From contig JAKMXF010000044.1 of NCBI GenBank assembly GCA_024704765.1, forward strand, positions 62,001-126,000: a DNA stretch of 64,000 nucleotides. Direction: 5' to 3'. Every line of letters starts with the position of its first letter. Position 1 is the first letter of the stretch. The translations under genes were made by a program, and so were the position numbers. The notes beneath the pieces were generated by a model. It did no database searches. It was not told the origin of the DNA and saw only the letters and a program-made list of their open reading frames with translations. The DNA is from Oopsacas minuta. Its lineage: Eukaryota; Porifera; Hexactinellida; Lyssacinosida; Leucopsacidae. Positions 35,341 through 47,200 of the stretch are shown here, in pieces.

Positions 35341-36251
35341 TTGAAAGCAAATGATCTCTCTACTACAATTATCGAATTGGAAATATACTTACAATTAGAC
35401 GATGAAACGAAAGATTCTTTTGAAGGAATGCTTGTGGGTTTCGGGATATTATCAGGAATTCCAAAAACTCAATCAAAGCTTTGGATGGAATTCTTCTCTT
35501 ATTTCAGAACTTACATTGAAGAGGAGGCGTTTTTCTTCCGAACTAGAAACAGAAGTCCGTTCTATGCTTCATAAGAAGAGTTTAAGCAATATTTCAATGA
35601 AGCAACAACGATCACGACTAGTTAGTGTGTTAGACTCTATCAGAATACATATAGAAATTGAAAAGACTTCCGAGGTAAAGATTGCAGTCACTAGCGTTGT
35701 AGTTAGTTACTAATCAATCATCGGATGTTCAGACCAGACAAGGTCCAAAGTATCAAACTTAATTGCAAAAGATTGTTTTCCTGGAGATTTGATAAAGTTG
35801 TCACCAAGATGCGGATGTTGGGAAGTCTCTGTTCCTCCTTGATATGCTGGAAATTGGAAAGAAGGAAATATACCAAACTGCGCCAACATTTAATATCTAT
35901 CTATATTCAACTGCCTGCTTACCAGAAGTAGTAGAGAATAGAAACAAGATAATTTTACGTTCCTCATTAAGCCTCTATCCCAATGCAACAGCAGCGCTAG
36001 ATATACGTGTATCCTATTCCCAATATGTGAAGCATACGTTTAGCAGAATCATTTCTACAATAGCTCCCGATTAATTAAAGATTTCCCATTGAATTTTCAT
36101 ATAGCAAATGGTTTAGATGGTCCTGTTAGTCATACAATTCATAACCAACAAAACACCATACATCTACAAAATCGTAAATTCTTTTTGTTTCAAACCAATT
36201 ATCATCTCTTCCTCAACTGGGAAATAACTCTGAAAGAATACTACTCCTTAC
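35341..36251 (+). other. Overlapping open frames, unidentified
   Basis: Several plus-strand frames of 70-100 codons overlap here. The most protein-like reads SLFLLDMLEIGKKEIYQTAP, then SLYPNATAALDIRVSYSQYV. A further frame, IANGLDGPVSHTIHNQQNTI, runs into the hAT insertion point. Reading may continue after the hAT at 38510-38716 (YCQWPIFLCAAKENSLIQQL). I recognise no family; it could be an old mobile element. Confidence 0.3.
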
Positions 36252-38501
36252 TAGAGATGGAACGAAGCTCCGCATCCGCATCCGCGGATACGCGTATTAT
36301 GCATATCCGCCCTTATTTTCCTACTGTAATAGGAACCAATCAGATTTGTAATTGTCTAATATACGCTTAAATATTATTATTTGCCCATCACGTTTACACT
36401 ACTATAGATTGATACTACATTTACCACCTGCAATTATATTTATTCCTGCTTTATTTCCTTAATTAATGGCCTCAATTTTCAGATTCAACAGTTTGATCTG
36501 GAAATATTTTTCTCGCGACAGTTCTCATGGCAAGCGTACTACCTGTAATATTTCCAAAAAATCTTACTCTCGACTACACCACTTTTAAACCATCTCCGTT
36601 CGATTCACAAGAAAGTATACCAGGAGTACGAATTGCTTTTGGAAGAACGGCAGCAAGAGAGTACAGTAGTTAAACCATCGTCTGAGATGGCTTTGGCAAA
36701 GTTTGAGACGAAGAAACAAATCACGATGGAGAAAGTAATTGACCGTAATCTGCAGTGGGATAATTCTCATGTGAAGTCAATCCAATTAGACAATTGATTG
36801 GGGAAATGATTGCACTTGATGATTTGCCATTTAGTCAAGTTGGTTTTATTAGGTTTGTCCATAAGGCAGCGCCTCTCTACCACCTGAAGACATGAAAGTA
36901 TTACAGCGAAAAGATAATGCCTGATATTTATGAATCTGCATCGAACAAGGTGTATGATTTCCTCTCTGATTACATCAAGCTCTCTTTCACTACGGACATC
37001 TGGACAAACGACTCGGCTAGGTTTGCTTAATGAGCCTGACTGCACATTGCATCAACAAAAACTTCAAACGAAAAAAGTTTGTTCTATGTGCTACTGAATT
37101 GGATGAACGCCACACAGGCGAATATATAAACGAAGTGTTTACCAGAATGCTCGAGCGGTGGAGTATCCCTTTAGGAAAGGTTCATATGGTGTTGCGGGAC
37201 GCTGGAGCGAACATGAAAAAAGCATTGAAAATTGGTAGCATTCCCAGCTTCGAATGCGGGAACCACCAAATCTATCTCGTCGTTACAGAAGCAGCTAAGA
37301 GCCAGCGTACCATAATCGATTGCATTGCTCGTGTTCGTAAGTATCGGGACACTTTAACCATTCGCCTACCGCTCAGACTGATTTGAAAAGGGTTCAAAGA
37401 GCACAACTAGATAAGAAAACTGCTTAGATTCCTATCCAAGATGTGTCTACACGTTGGAACACCCTACATGACATGTTGATGCGTCACGGTGAGCTAGAGG
37501 ATACTTTACGGATGTATACCGGTAACATAGAATTGAAGATTACTGACTTCGAATTGATTCAGAAAATAACAAACACACTTAAAGGATTCAAACTGATTAC
37601 CGAGAAACTCAGTGGATCTTACGCAACTATGGGTGATCTATTTGTTCTAGTGAAATCGCTCCTGTTATCTCTTGCAGATAGTGAAGAGCCAATATTTTCC
37701 GGGATCAAATCATTTCGCCTGACACTGAGAGATGATCTCAACGTCGAATGGATGGCCTTGAGACAATGACATCGTTGCAATCTCAACCTTTCTCGATCCG
37801 AGGTTCAAAGAAAAGCACTTTTCTTCCAAGAATATATGCGGAGAGGTGCGACGTAAAGTGGCAGATGCAGTTCAGAATTTGGATTTGGAAATCTGGAATG
37901 TTGAGAGCAATGAAGTTGTTCCTGTGTCAAAGCATTACAAGCCATCGCGTGGAAGTGGGTTAATGGATATCTTTGCCATGCTTAACAAGAGCGACGATGA
38001 GGAAGACGACAGACAAACAAATACTCCAATAGTTGATTCAATTAATCAATACGTTGCTAAGCAACGTATTCCTTCCGATGCTGATCCCTTTGCTTGGTGG
38101 ACATGAATAAGCATCGATATGTGTCATTGAGCAAATTGGCGCGAATTTTCCTTTCTGCACCACCAACCAGTGTACCATCTGAGCAGCTGTTCAGTAGTGC
38201 TGGAATCATTTATGAACCAACGCGGAACCGTTTAAGTGGCGACAAGGCAGAAATGCTCCTTTTTTTGTAATACAATTTATGCTTACTAAAGTTTGAGTAT
38301 TAGATCTATAGAACATATAGCTGGTATTTTGTTTTGATTATTGTTTAGAGTTTAGAGTATAATACAGAGAATCAATTTATGCTGTATCGAGTAAATTAGA
38401 AATACAATACTGTGTGCCCTGTAAAGTTGAAATCCGAATCTGCGGAGGTTCAAAATTCCACATCCGCGGATGTGGGAAATCTCACATCCGTCCCATCCCT
38501 A
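36252..38501 (+). mobile_element. hAT transposon (BED/ZBED type), 2250 bp, exact target duplication
   Basis: The ends TAGAGATGGAACG and, as reverse complement, TAGGGATGGGACG are flanked by an identical 8-bp duplication CTCCTTAC (36244-36251 and 38502-38509). Just inside both ends are ATCCGC/GCGGAT clusters (36275-36310 and 38430-38490) that look like subterminal binding repeats. A broken hAT transposase lies inside. Confidence 0.9.
36530..38270 (+). pseudogene. hAT transposase (ZBED4/6-like) pseudogene
   Basis: Blocks in order: LPFSQVGFIRFVHKAAP; FTTDIWTNDSARFALMSLTAHC (first catalytic Asp in TDIW); LGKVHMVLRDAGANMKKAL (second Asp); CGNHQIYLVV; VSTRWNTLHDMLMRH; FLDPRFKEKHF; and the dimerisation part [16 protein letters not shown] with [14 protein letters not shown]. 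Frameshifts or stops occur near 36890, 37030, 37385, 37440, 37770 and 38105. The N-terminal BED finger is not recognisable. The exact target duplication suggests insertion was recent relative to other copies, so part of the damage may predate it or reflect sequence error. Confidence 0.8.
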
Positions 38502-38719
38502 CTCCTTACACTCCTTATTGTCAATGGCCGATATTTTTATGCGCAGCAAAAGAAAATAGTCTGATTCAACAACTAGTTTCGGGAAGAGACATTAAACGCT
38601 TCAACGTACAAAATCCGCCCTCTGGCCAGAATGTCGATGTGAGAATAGTGAGGGTAGGCAGGGCTTCGAATCATTTGCTGGCAAACGTATTTCACAAAGA
38701 AAGGCCATTTAGCTGATCT

Positions 38720-39990
38720 GTTACGTATCTTCAACCTCTAATCGGGGACTGTAATTCGCCGTACTGCTCAGGTTGTTTCAGTTGTGAGGAACAAAACTGG
38801 ATCAAATTTCTTTAAGCTGGTAAAAAATGTGGAATCATGGAAACGAAGGTCAATCTCAAGCAGATCTCTTCACAGTAGCGGGACAGTAACGATTCGAGCC
38901 TATATTTGTGCTAGTCGATAAGTTCACACAGCTCGCCACGATACTTCATGGGCAAATGATCTCACTGTGCATTGGACAGACAATTCAGATGAAACCACAG
39001 GATGTCGGGTCAGGCTAAAAACAGCAACATTAATGTCTTTGTCATAGAATTCCGGATCGGTAAGCCATTTTAAGATGAACATGTGCTGAGTTTCAACAGA
39101 CCAAATAGAATCTGAGCAATTACCAGTGTTAGAATCTAGGTCACGATTGATTGGTTGGATTTGCTCCGAGGTAACTGAGATGCAGCAGGAGTGCCCATAG
39201 GCATAGGAGTGACCAAATATGATGTGGAAAGGTCTGGAAAAGCTGAATAGAGAGAGGCATAGCAAAGATGAAGTCGATGCGCACCTATTAGGGGATGGGG
39301 GCTTAGAAGCAGAATGTTTGTTAGATGATAGAAGATTGTCATTTCGGTGAGAGTTAACATTTACACTGCTATCAATGTGCAGACTGTATATGTAGGCTAA
39401 ATCTAATTTTGTTATGTTTAACAGTATTCGTATAAGTTACACAAGGTGAGTTCCATGTCAAGCCAACCAGCCATCTCGCAAACATTGGCCAATTTGGCTG
39501 ACAATTGATGTGGAGCAAGATGCTAACATGTATTTCTTTGAAAATTCAGAACAATCACTCAAGTAGTTTCTAAATTACGAAGTCAAAAATTTTGACTTTA
39601 CTGTTTGAGTAGGGATTTTAAAATATGCATTCACTAATTCAGTTCATTAAACTCGAATAAGTCGAAACTATTTCGTGAACTGCAAACATATGTTTTAACA
39701 TATGGAGAATTTGTAAAACACGAGTAAACTGAGTTTCTAGCTGCTAGCAAAACTGGAACTGAAACCAAATCTAAAAGTAAACCGAAATTATGACGTAGTA
39801 AAACAAATACCCTAGTTATATGAAGCTGAGTTACCAGTAACTTACTTATTTGTATCTAGCAAATTTACTTATTTGATGGGATTTCGGTTAACTTGGTTGA
39901 TTATGCTGTAAATGTGGTTTAGTTTTTTGCTATTTCACCACGGATTGGAAGTATATAGCGCGTTAATAATCATAATTTAACATACTGATT
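38720..39990. other. Unassigned stretch
   Basis: A 113-codon minus-strand frame (38924-39265, containing SIWSVETQHMFILKWLTDPE) overlaps plus-strand frames of similar quality, so coding strand cannot be chosen. No motif recognised. The rest is AT-rich. Confidence 0.25.
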
Positions 39991-39995
39991 GTTAG

Positions 39996-40072
39996 GTCTC
40001 AATGGACTTGTGGTTAGGATCATACGCATATAACTTGAAGGTCCTGAGTTCGAATTCAAATCATTGATTCAC
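39996..40072 (+). other. tRNA-like or SINE-head sequence
   Basis: CAATGGACTTGTGGTTAGGA looks like a pol III A box (TGTGGTTAGGA), and about 30 bp later GAGTTCGAATTC matches the B box (GGTTCGAATCC). Spacing fits a tRNA. The acceptor and T stems pair poorly, so a functional tRNA is unlikely; a tRNA-derived SINE head or pseudo-tRNA is more likely. Confidence 0.4.
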
Positions 40073-40834
40073 TTTTTCGACAGTTATTTACCTGAATATA
40101 GTATTAAGTATCTTGAGTGAATAATAAGGTGTTGTTAAGGTATTTTAATCACACCATCTGAAGTTAAGTAGGAATTTTATCGGGTTAAATTTAATCCGTT
40201 TCACCACTATGTTTTGCATTGTATATTGAAATCGCATATACTGAGGATGGGAGTATTTCTGATTTCGATGACTAGTGGCTGGTATGATTTCACTCAATAG
40301 GTTTTCACACACCTATTATTATTAGATTAATGAATAATGATGCTTCATGCATATATATTAGCTAATGTTGAGGAATATTTGCTAAGTTGATATAATTGAT
40401 TTCAGTAAGAGGTAACTGACTTCACGTACTGGTCATTCAGCTCTCCATAAAGATTCTGGTAATAAAAATGTGCATTTTGTGAACTTTTTCATTTTTGAAA
40501 ATAACTGTTGATAGTCATTAATCATTGTATAGTGAATTTCTTTCCATCTGATTTCATCCGATCCCTTTCAGAAATTCACATTGTTGTGCCGGTGAGTGCT
40601 TGTTGAAATTCTAAATTTCAAACTAGTCAGGTGGATACAGCAAAAATTATTACAAAGTGGATAAAAGAATGGAAATTAGGAAACTTGTAATTTCGAGGCT
40701 CCTGAACTATATGAGGATGGAAACCACTTCGGCTGATTCATTTTCGACCCCATCTTGCACTATTAAATAACTGCTGTCTGATAATTTTCCGATACATCCC
40801 CCAGGGCCATCTTTCCAATGTCATCATATCACCT

Positions 40835-41351
40835 TTAAACAACAGATTCATACTTAGAGTCAAATGTTAATCCAACAATTTGAGGGGTCACTTGACCATA
40901 CTTGGAGATTTCTTCCGATTTCAACGTAAAGTGTAACTCAGGAATGTAACAACATTCCATTCTCAAATTTTTCCCCAACCCCGTCGAAGACTTTAGGCTA
41001 GGAGCATTTCTAGACAAAAATTCCTTGACTTGAAGGACAATATAATATTTGGCAAGTATATATATAAAATTAGATTTGTGATGGAAATAGCAAGAACCTC
41101 ATTTAACATAGTTGCCGCTGGTATTGAGATTCAGTTTAAGAAGTTCATTATATATTAAGAAAAGTTAAAGGAATAGCTATGAGAAACCAGAAATAAGTTT
41201 CAGCTGCATTCAGGTCTGTGTAGAAATCGTACTTTGGGTAAATTCGACGTCTCCAGGGGCGTTCATCTCTAATCACATAATTTGAATATCCTTCTATCCA
41301 AAATAATAATCTCGAGAATCCTGTACTCGTGTATTGAAATCTTGGAAACAT
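40835..41351 (-). CDS. Candidate host exons, unidentified
   Basis: Two minus-strand frames follow each other. The first (41351 to 41148) starts after a possible acceptor TTTCCAAG and reads FQYTSTGFSRLLFWIEGYSN, then ERPWRRRIYPKYDFYTDLNA and a hydrophobic end. The second (41017 to 40835) follows GTCAAG and reads LSRNAPSLKSSTGLGKNL, then ECCYIPELHFTLKSEEISKY, and meets a TAA just before a donor-like AAAG|GTGATA. No family recognised. Confidence 0.3.
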
Positions 41352-41649
41352 AAGAATTTTGACAAAGATACTGTACTGTACAAGATAAATCCTGGAAAAT
41401 GGTCAAGCTAAGCTTGGCGAGCTGAATCTAGTTATGCCTATATCGACTTCAAAATTATCTAAAACACTGTTCTTCTAGATCCAAACTCCTCAATTTTCTT
41501 GATATTTCCTACATATTCAACGTCAAACCACGATGTTATCCTTTGTTTCGTTAATAATGGATAGCTATAAATTGCATTTATAGTATGGTGTAGATCTCGG
41601 TAACTGATGATTAGAGACAATCAACCGACTTCCCACTGTATACTATATA

Positions 41650-42966
41650 CAAGGGTGGCCCATAAGTTCTGTCCCATACTTTAATACATAACCATAGATT
41701 TTATGGTAAAGCTAGGTAATTGGTTTTGCGCTTCAAGCTTCTATATAGTCTTATAATTATTCTAAACTGTTCATCTTAACAGCTCATAGTTTTAGCTAGA
41801 CAAATTCCTTGATGGAAACGGAAAGGTTGACAATTATCGAATTATATCGAAAAGGGAAAGATCAAAGTGAAATTTTGAAAATTCTCAATATTCCTAAAAC
41901 GAGGCGAAAGTTTGTATACCGTACCATTAATAGGTATAAAGATACTGGCAGCGTCTCTGACAAGCCCAGATCTGGTCGTCCCGCATCTGTAACGACAACA
42001 AGGATGAGGAAGATCGTAAGAGGTCATGTATGGCGAAATCCCAGTCGATCCGTGAGAAAAATGGCAGCAGAGCTCAAGGTATCTCGTTCTTCCCTCCAAA
42101 GAATTGTCAAAAGAGACCTGGGTTTATCCTCATTTAAAAAACGTAAAGTACACTATCTTTCAAAGGTAATGAAGGAGAAGAGGCTGAAGAGAAGCAAAGG
42201 TCTCATTGACCGGTTCGCTATCCAAGGTCTTGATCATGTCTTGTTCTCAGATGAGAAATTATTTACGATAGAGGAAGCTTATAATCAACAAAACGACAGA
42301 ATATTGTCTTCTACAGCGTCTACCATCACTGAGGAGTACAGATATGTAAAAGAGTACAGAAACCATGTTCTGTTATGGTTTGGGCTGGAATATCTTCACT
42401 TGGCCGGACTCCAATAGTTTTCATCCCAACTGGGGTAAAAATAAATGCTCAAACTTACCAAAACCTTGTTCTAAAGCCTATAGTCAAAGATCTTAGCAAG
42501 TCGATGTTTAACAATGAACCCTTTTTGTTCCAACAAGACTGTGCCCCTGCTCATACAAGCAAATACCACTCAAAGCTGGCTTCACTCCGAAATTCCTGAC
42601 TTTATTTCCAAACAGGAATGGCCCCCATCTAGTCCGAACCTTAACCCTCTAGACTAGACTTCTCAGTTTGGTCTATATTACAAACAAAGGCTTGTTGTAA
42701 ATCCCATAAAAATTTGGAGGCCCTGAAGCGATCAATAATACGTGCTTGGAATGAAATCCCTCAGGAAACCATGCGAATGGCAGTAGAGGCTGTTCTTTCA
42801 CAACTTAGGGCTGTAATTAAGAAAAAAGGTGGATATATTGAATAAGCCTAATATATGATTATCCAAATAATGTGTACGTTATTGTGTTAAGATTTTAAGT
42901 CATTTCAGTTAGTTATGCCAAAATTATGATCTTTTATTTGTGGGACAGAACTTATGGGCCACCCTG
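41650..42966 (+). mobile_element. DD37D (maT-like) mariner, 1317 bp
   Basis: The left end CAAGGGTGGCCCATAAGTTC and the reverse complement of the right end (CAGGGTGGCCCATAAGTTCT) are near-identical inverted repeats that continue as TGTCCCA. TA flanks the element at 41648-41649 and 42967-42968. The transposase is nearly complete. Confidence 0.9.
41812..42845 (+). pseudogene. DD37D mariner transposase with two or more frameshifts
   Basis: The ATG at 41812 opens METERLTIIELYRKGKDQSE. The N-terminal DNA-binding part continues with DKPRSGRPASV, SVRKMAAELKVSRSSLQRIV and LSSFKKRKVHYLSK. VLFSDEKLFTIEEA carries the first Asp, VMVWAGIS follows a frameshift near 42375, and FLFQQDCAPAHTSK carries the second Asp. 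A second frameshift near 42585 leads to WPPSSPNLNPLD (third Asp). A stop follows directly (LD then TAG, where relatives have a Tyr or Phe) and the frame later ends at 42845 with KKKGGYIE. About 340 codons in all, the usual length. Confidence 0.85.
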
Positions 42967-42968
42967 TA

Positions 42969-43500
42969 GAACATCGCAAATGCAAATTCACCAAATTATC
43001 TTTCAGGAATAAATCATAAATGTAGGCGAGGCTTAGCTAGGGTCGGCATAAGCGGCACTTGCCGCTCCTACAATTTCGTGTACACAGCATTTGTTTCATA
43101 GACATAGTTACAGGTATGGCAATGTCGCGCTTGCTGGCTGCTTCTAGTTTCGTAGAGTCCAACAGAGTCTAAAGTGGGATGTCAGGAAGCTTTTGCAAGA
43201 CTCAGCACCCCACTTCTGACAATTGTTACTTTCGTCCCTTTTAATTACCCTTCATGATTAAAATATATATTCAAACTGCCTACTCTTGGGGTTTTTCATT
43301 GTTTTTTACCCAGTTATGAGATATAAACCACTAGATTTTCATATGGCCTTCGATAAAGATGCTTCCTTCATAACATTTGTGAGGCACCTACCTTAGAATG
43401 ACATAAAACGGCCAGTTATAATGCAAACTACCCAATTTTGGGAAATTCTAATTGAACTTTGTATACAATTTCACTTAAAATTGCCTGTGGCTTACATCGA
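42969..43500. other. Short unrecognised stretch
   Basis: Contains a small GC-richer part (43030-43220) with an inverted GCGGCACTTGCCGC and an AAGTGGGATGTC...CACCCCACTT pair, possibly remnants of a pogo-type element whose right end follows. Confidence 0.3.
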
Positions 43501-43504
43501 ACCC

Positions 43505-43526
43505 AAATTTGGGGGGTTCTACTGTA
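43505..43526. repeat. pogo-type terminal repeat, solo
   Basis: In reverse complement the sequence reads CAGTAGAACCCCCCAAATTT, followed by TA, like the ends of the Tigger element at 11110-12874. No clear partner end was found to the left. Confidence 0.45.
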
Positions 43527-43530
43527 CCGC

Positions 43531-45056
43531 AATATAAAGGGTGGTAAGAAATTGATTTCCTCTTTTGGAAAATGTATAAAACTGTTGTATCCTATCAGAT
43601 CTTCTTGTTGTGTTTTCATAAAGGATTCAAATATATGATCAATAATTTCAATAATAATAATCCACCGAAATTGCGAATTTCATAGTTGTCTAAAGATGAT
43701 ACTTTTCATGTAGTGTTTTGGTATTTATTTTAGCGATTTTTATTGGCGATTCGCCCCAGAATAATAAGTTTCCACGATTGTATAATTAAAGGATTTCATA
43801 TTCCTTTTATACCACAAAGTTACATATTCATGCATCTTTCACTTAGGTAACAACATAACCACTTTGACCCATATCATTAATTTAGGTTGTGAGCTGGGAC
43901 AATTTTTCCAAGGAGAATGTTTCAAGCATGTTTTGTGAAAATAATTTGGTCGCTCTACTACATTCCCGTATTGTTGAAACGAATCAATGCCTATCTATAA
44001 AACGTTTCCACATCTAATGCATTAAAAAAGAATTCATAATTGTAATTGATTTTGATAAGGATTACAATATTAGTTGGCATTGTTTTCGCAAGATGAATTG
44101 AACATAATAATCTAACAGGAAATCAATTTCTTAACACTCTGTAATTCCGCTCCCAGTAGTGTAACCGTCCCGATTTGGACACGTCTGATAAATCTTTGTG
44201 TTCTTTTGAGAGTAGATATTTACAGCATTTGACATATTATAATAAGTCTCATTAATTGGAAACGAACGAACAAACATGTCCAATAGATGGGTGTAGGGCG
44301 CCTTCAGTGTATTGGTCCTGGTCTTGCTATTCAAGGGAACTCGGGCGTTACGCCACGGCCCCCCTCCCTAAGCACAAGTATGAGATGTTAATATTAGCTA
44401 CTGTTTGATAAATTGAAATTCAGTCACCAGAGTTGTGGATCATATCAAATCATATTTTAGTTGAGACAAATCAATCAATGATATGAAAATGAATTTCAAA
44501 TTATGAAATCTACAAATCGTCAGTCACAGGATGGTAGTGTTGCATGTTTGATAAGTCAGTCGTCAATCTTCATATTCATAGGAATGAAATTAAATACATA
44601 TATGCAAGGTAACGATAAATGCAATAAACTCACATTGAACTTAACGGTAAAGATTCTTATCTGATTATATAGATACTAGTGAATGGATCAGACATTTATG
44701 AGCTAAGGTGCCGCCTGGGGGGCAGCAAAATGTATCCGCCGGAAGTGATTCCTTCCAAATATTGTTAAGGAGTCTCAAAAGAACAAATTTGACAATTAAC
44801 ATACCTTAATCCATAGGTTAATAATTTTTAGCTCTATCCACCAAGCCAGTTGAGAAATAATGAATGAAATCAAAGCCCTGTTGCGTAGGATTTGACCCGC
44901 AAGTAGCAATTGCAAATCAAGTAATATCAACATTTCATCCCTAGTTACATAGTATTCGCATTTATACATGTGTGACTTCCCAAATGCACACACTAACATT
45001 TACTTTGTTTCTAGATTCCAACATCAACACGTATATTTACCTTTGACATTTTTCAG
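43531..45056. other. Upstream region of the integrase gene, no exon recognised
   Basis: First exons of the integrase gene probably lie here or further left, but I could not identify them. A 67-codon minus-strand frame (44131-44334) lacks motifs. Two G/C-rich patches (44340-44370 and 44705-44725) look like fragments of other repeats. Confidence 0.3.
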
Positions 45057-45200
45057 TGTGGATGCGACAGAGTATGAAGCAATTCGTGGATACCTCCAGA
45101 CGAATATTATCCTACCAGAAATCAAGAGTGATCGCTACAGAAAGAAGAATTTTGTCAGAAAGTGCAAGGGGATTTACTTTCAAGAGATAAGCTAATGAAG
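45057..45200 (+). CDS. Integrase gene, upstream exon (E1)
   Basis: The exon is bounded by the acceptor ACATTTTTCAG| and donor ATGAAG|GTATAT. It reads VDATEYEAIRGYLQTNIILP, then a basic DRYRKKNFVRKCKGIYF. This is the linker that precedes the zinc finger in Ginger-type and related integrases. Near the 3' end the frame shows two stops (TAA TGA) unless one base is added in the TTT run near 45178; the shifted frame reads SRDKLMK and then joins E2 in phase. A homopolymer sequence error or a real frameshift would look the same. The true start of the gene is upstream and not found. Confidence 0.6.
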
Positions 45201-45414
45201 GTATATTCCTGAATGATATTTTGATTTATACATATTTCCGGGGCATAATTAGAAATCTTGAGGTAACTACATAACTGCGAGGAGGCAGATATGTAGTTGC
45301 CTCATTAAATTAGCGTACCATAGGGAGATGAGCAGGACGAAAACGCTAGGGGGCTCCTCTGCCCCTCAATGCCACCTACAACCTCTGAGTTTAACTAAAA
45401 TAATTTTCTTGTAG

Positions 45415-45588
45415 ATTTTCAGAAAGAAAAATGGCTGTGTGAAATACTTGGAGATTCCACTAGTCTCAGAAATTGGCAACATTATCGGATTCTATCACAA
45501 TGTCACTCATCCTGGAATCAATACTACCATTGATGGAATCCGAAACAAATATGATTGGAATGGCATATACAATGATGTTGGATCCTAC
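45415..45588 (+). CDS. Integrase gene exon E2: HH part of the H2C2 zinc finger
   Basis: The acceptor TTTTCTTGTAG| and donor TCCTAC|GTGAGT bound an open phase-0 exon. It reads IFRKKNGCVKYLEIPLVSEI, then HNVTHPGINTTIDGIRNKY. The HNVTH supplies the two His of the integrase H2C2 zinc finger (HHCC); the two Cys are the CHDC at the start of E3. Zinc fingers of this type organise the N-terminus of retroviral and Ginger integrases. It joins E3 without a phase change. Confidence 0.75.
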
Positions 45589-46096
45589 GTGAGTTACTAA
45601 ATTACCTATTTCTTTCATATATGATTTTCCAAGAAAATATGGCTGAGAACACAGACTTGCCAACCCTCCAGGGATCCCTGGATTACAAATTTTGAAAATC
45701 CAGGGAAATTTGCAAAAGGGGTTGTTAAGTCTGAGAACAGAATGTATTTTATAGTTTGAGGTTATTCACTTTGTAATTATTCTACTGTATACAGCTTTAT
45801 TTGTGCGATTGTAAAATTAATATTGTGCGATCTGATGATATTTAGTATACGGGTATACAATTTTATCATATGGAAATCTATTTGTACGGTCAACCAACCA
45901 ACTATGTATCTAACAACTAATAATCCTTGCGGTAGTTAGTAATTGGGATAGGTAGTGGGAGTATTACACGCAAACATATTTGCCACCCTGAGTGGAGAAA
46001 AAGCGGGACGAAATGCTAATTAGTGGGATATCTGGAGCGTAGCAAATTACATTAGACTGGACTACAAACTGACAATTAAATCATTTCCCGTTCTAG

Positions 46097-47200
46097 ATCC
46101 GAACTTGCCATGACTGTCAAACCTCTGCTGCTCTACTTCCTCAGCCACAACGAAAGTTTCAACCTATTCTTCCTCCTGAAGAACCATGGTGTCATTGTGG
46201 AATTGATCTCATCTGCAATATGTCTCGCACTGTACTTGGATTTCAGCACATTCTTGTAATCGTGTGCTACCTGAGGAAATTTGTAATTACCCGACCACTC
46301 AAGACTAAAACTTTCAAAGAAATATTGGATTGTTTACAGGAAATTTATCTCTCATTCAGCGTACCAGTGGCGGTGGATGGGGGGGGGGGGCGAGCGTGCG
46401 GTCGCCCCCCCCATCCCGGACAGAAAATATCCCAAAAATTTGATTATAGACTTACTACTATTGAGTCGAATGATGCACGCTATCTGGAATTTGTAAACAA
46501 TTGTATTTAATGAATAACAATATCTTGCCAGAATTGCTGTCCATATTCAAATATTGAAGTGCGAGGGGAGTACGACAGGTGGCTTTTGAAATGAAAGAAG
46601 ATCCCGAAAATCAAGCGACCGATATGTCCCGTCGAAGCACTTGCCGAATGTGATCAAGACTTGTATCCAGCTATCCATTCATGTTTAACAATCTACTGCT
46701 GCCTACCAACTACTACTGCATCAGCTGAGAGAACTTTTTCTACATTGAAATACCTCAAAAATTATTTGAGATCGAAAACATCTGAAAAAAGACTTAATGG
46801 ACTTGCACGACTCTATATCCATAAAGACATTGAAAAAATAATCGATACATTTTCACTTAAAAAACGAAATGTTGATTCTGTGTTGTAGCATTGTATGAAT
46901 TACTTAAGTATTTGTCACAGTTCCTATTACACATAACCTACTTGAGTTCAATTTTTTAATATACTATAATATGTAGACTATCTAGCACTGATACAATATT
47001 CCTAAAGAGTATTCTCTCAATCCAAAATGTGAGTGGATGATTTACTTTACACCCTAGGTGTGAATTAGTAAACAATTAGATCCCTATGTATTGGCAACCA
47101 CTTTGACCGCCCCCCCCCCCCTTGAAGAAATTCCTAGCTCCGCCACTGCGGCGTATCTAACATCCTCCAACATCATCAGGGAACAGAATTCTCAAGCAAG
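46097..47200 (+). CDS. Integrase gene exon E3: CC of the zinc finger and catalytic core, split by a hAT insertion
   Basis: After the acceptor CCGTTCTAG| the exon reads IRTCHDCQTS (CxxC of the zinc finger), ILPPEEPWCHCGIDLIC (first catalytic Asp, codon 46205-46207), FQHILVIVCYLRKFVITRPL and EILDCLQEIYLSFSV. A 784-bp hAT (46365-47148) interrupts it. Skipping that element and one 8-bp duplication rejoins the frame as SFSVPNILQHHQGTEFSSK. There QHD-x-G is expected, so the second catalytic Asp is His (codon 47174-47176). The exon ends at 47200 before GTAACT. The family match (KRBA2-like, SCAN-type and Ginger integrases) is clear; activity is doubtful. Confidence 0.75.
46365..47148 (+). mobile_element. 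Internally deleted hAT element, 784 bp, inside integrase exon E3
   Basis: The ends CAGTGGCGGTGGATGG and, as reverse complement, CAGTGGCGGAGCTAGG start with the hAT-like CAGTGGCG. The flanking 8 bp are CAGCGTAC (46357-46364) and CGGCGTAT (47149-47156), matching at 6 of 8. Long G and C runs lie just inside both ends. At 46661-46888 the plus strand keeps only the hAT C-terminal dimerisation part: TTTASAERTFSTLKYLKNYL, then RLNGLARLYIH. The rest of the transposase is deleted, so it is non-autonomous. Confidence 0.85.

Noticed and set aside
44131-44334. Minus-strand 67-codon frame ending YTTGSGITEC as a host exon
   Set aside because: No convincing splice sites or motif, and it borders a GC-rich repeat fragment.
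46376-46408. G- and C-runs forming an apparent hairpin
   Set aside because: Low-complexity tracts just inside the hAT ends; no separate element is needed.
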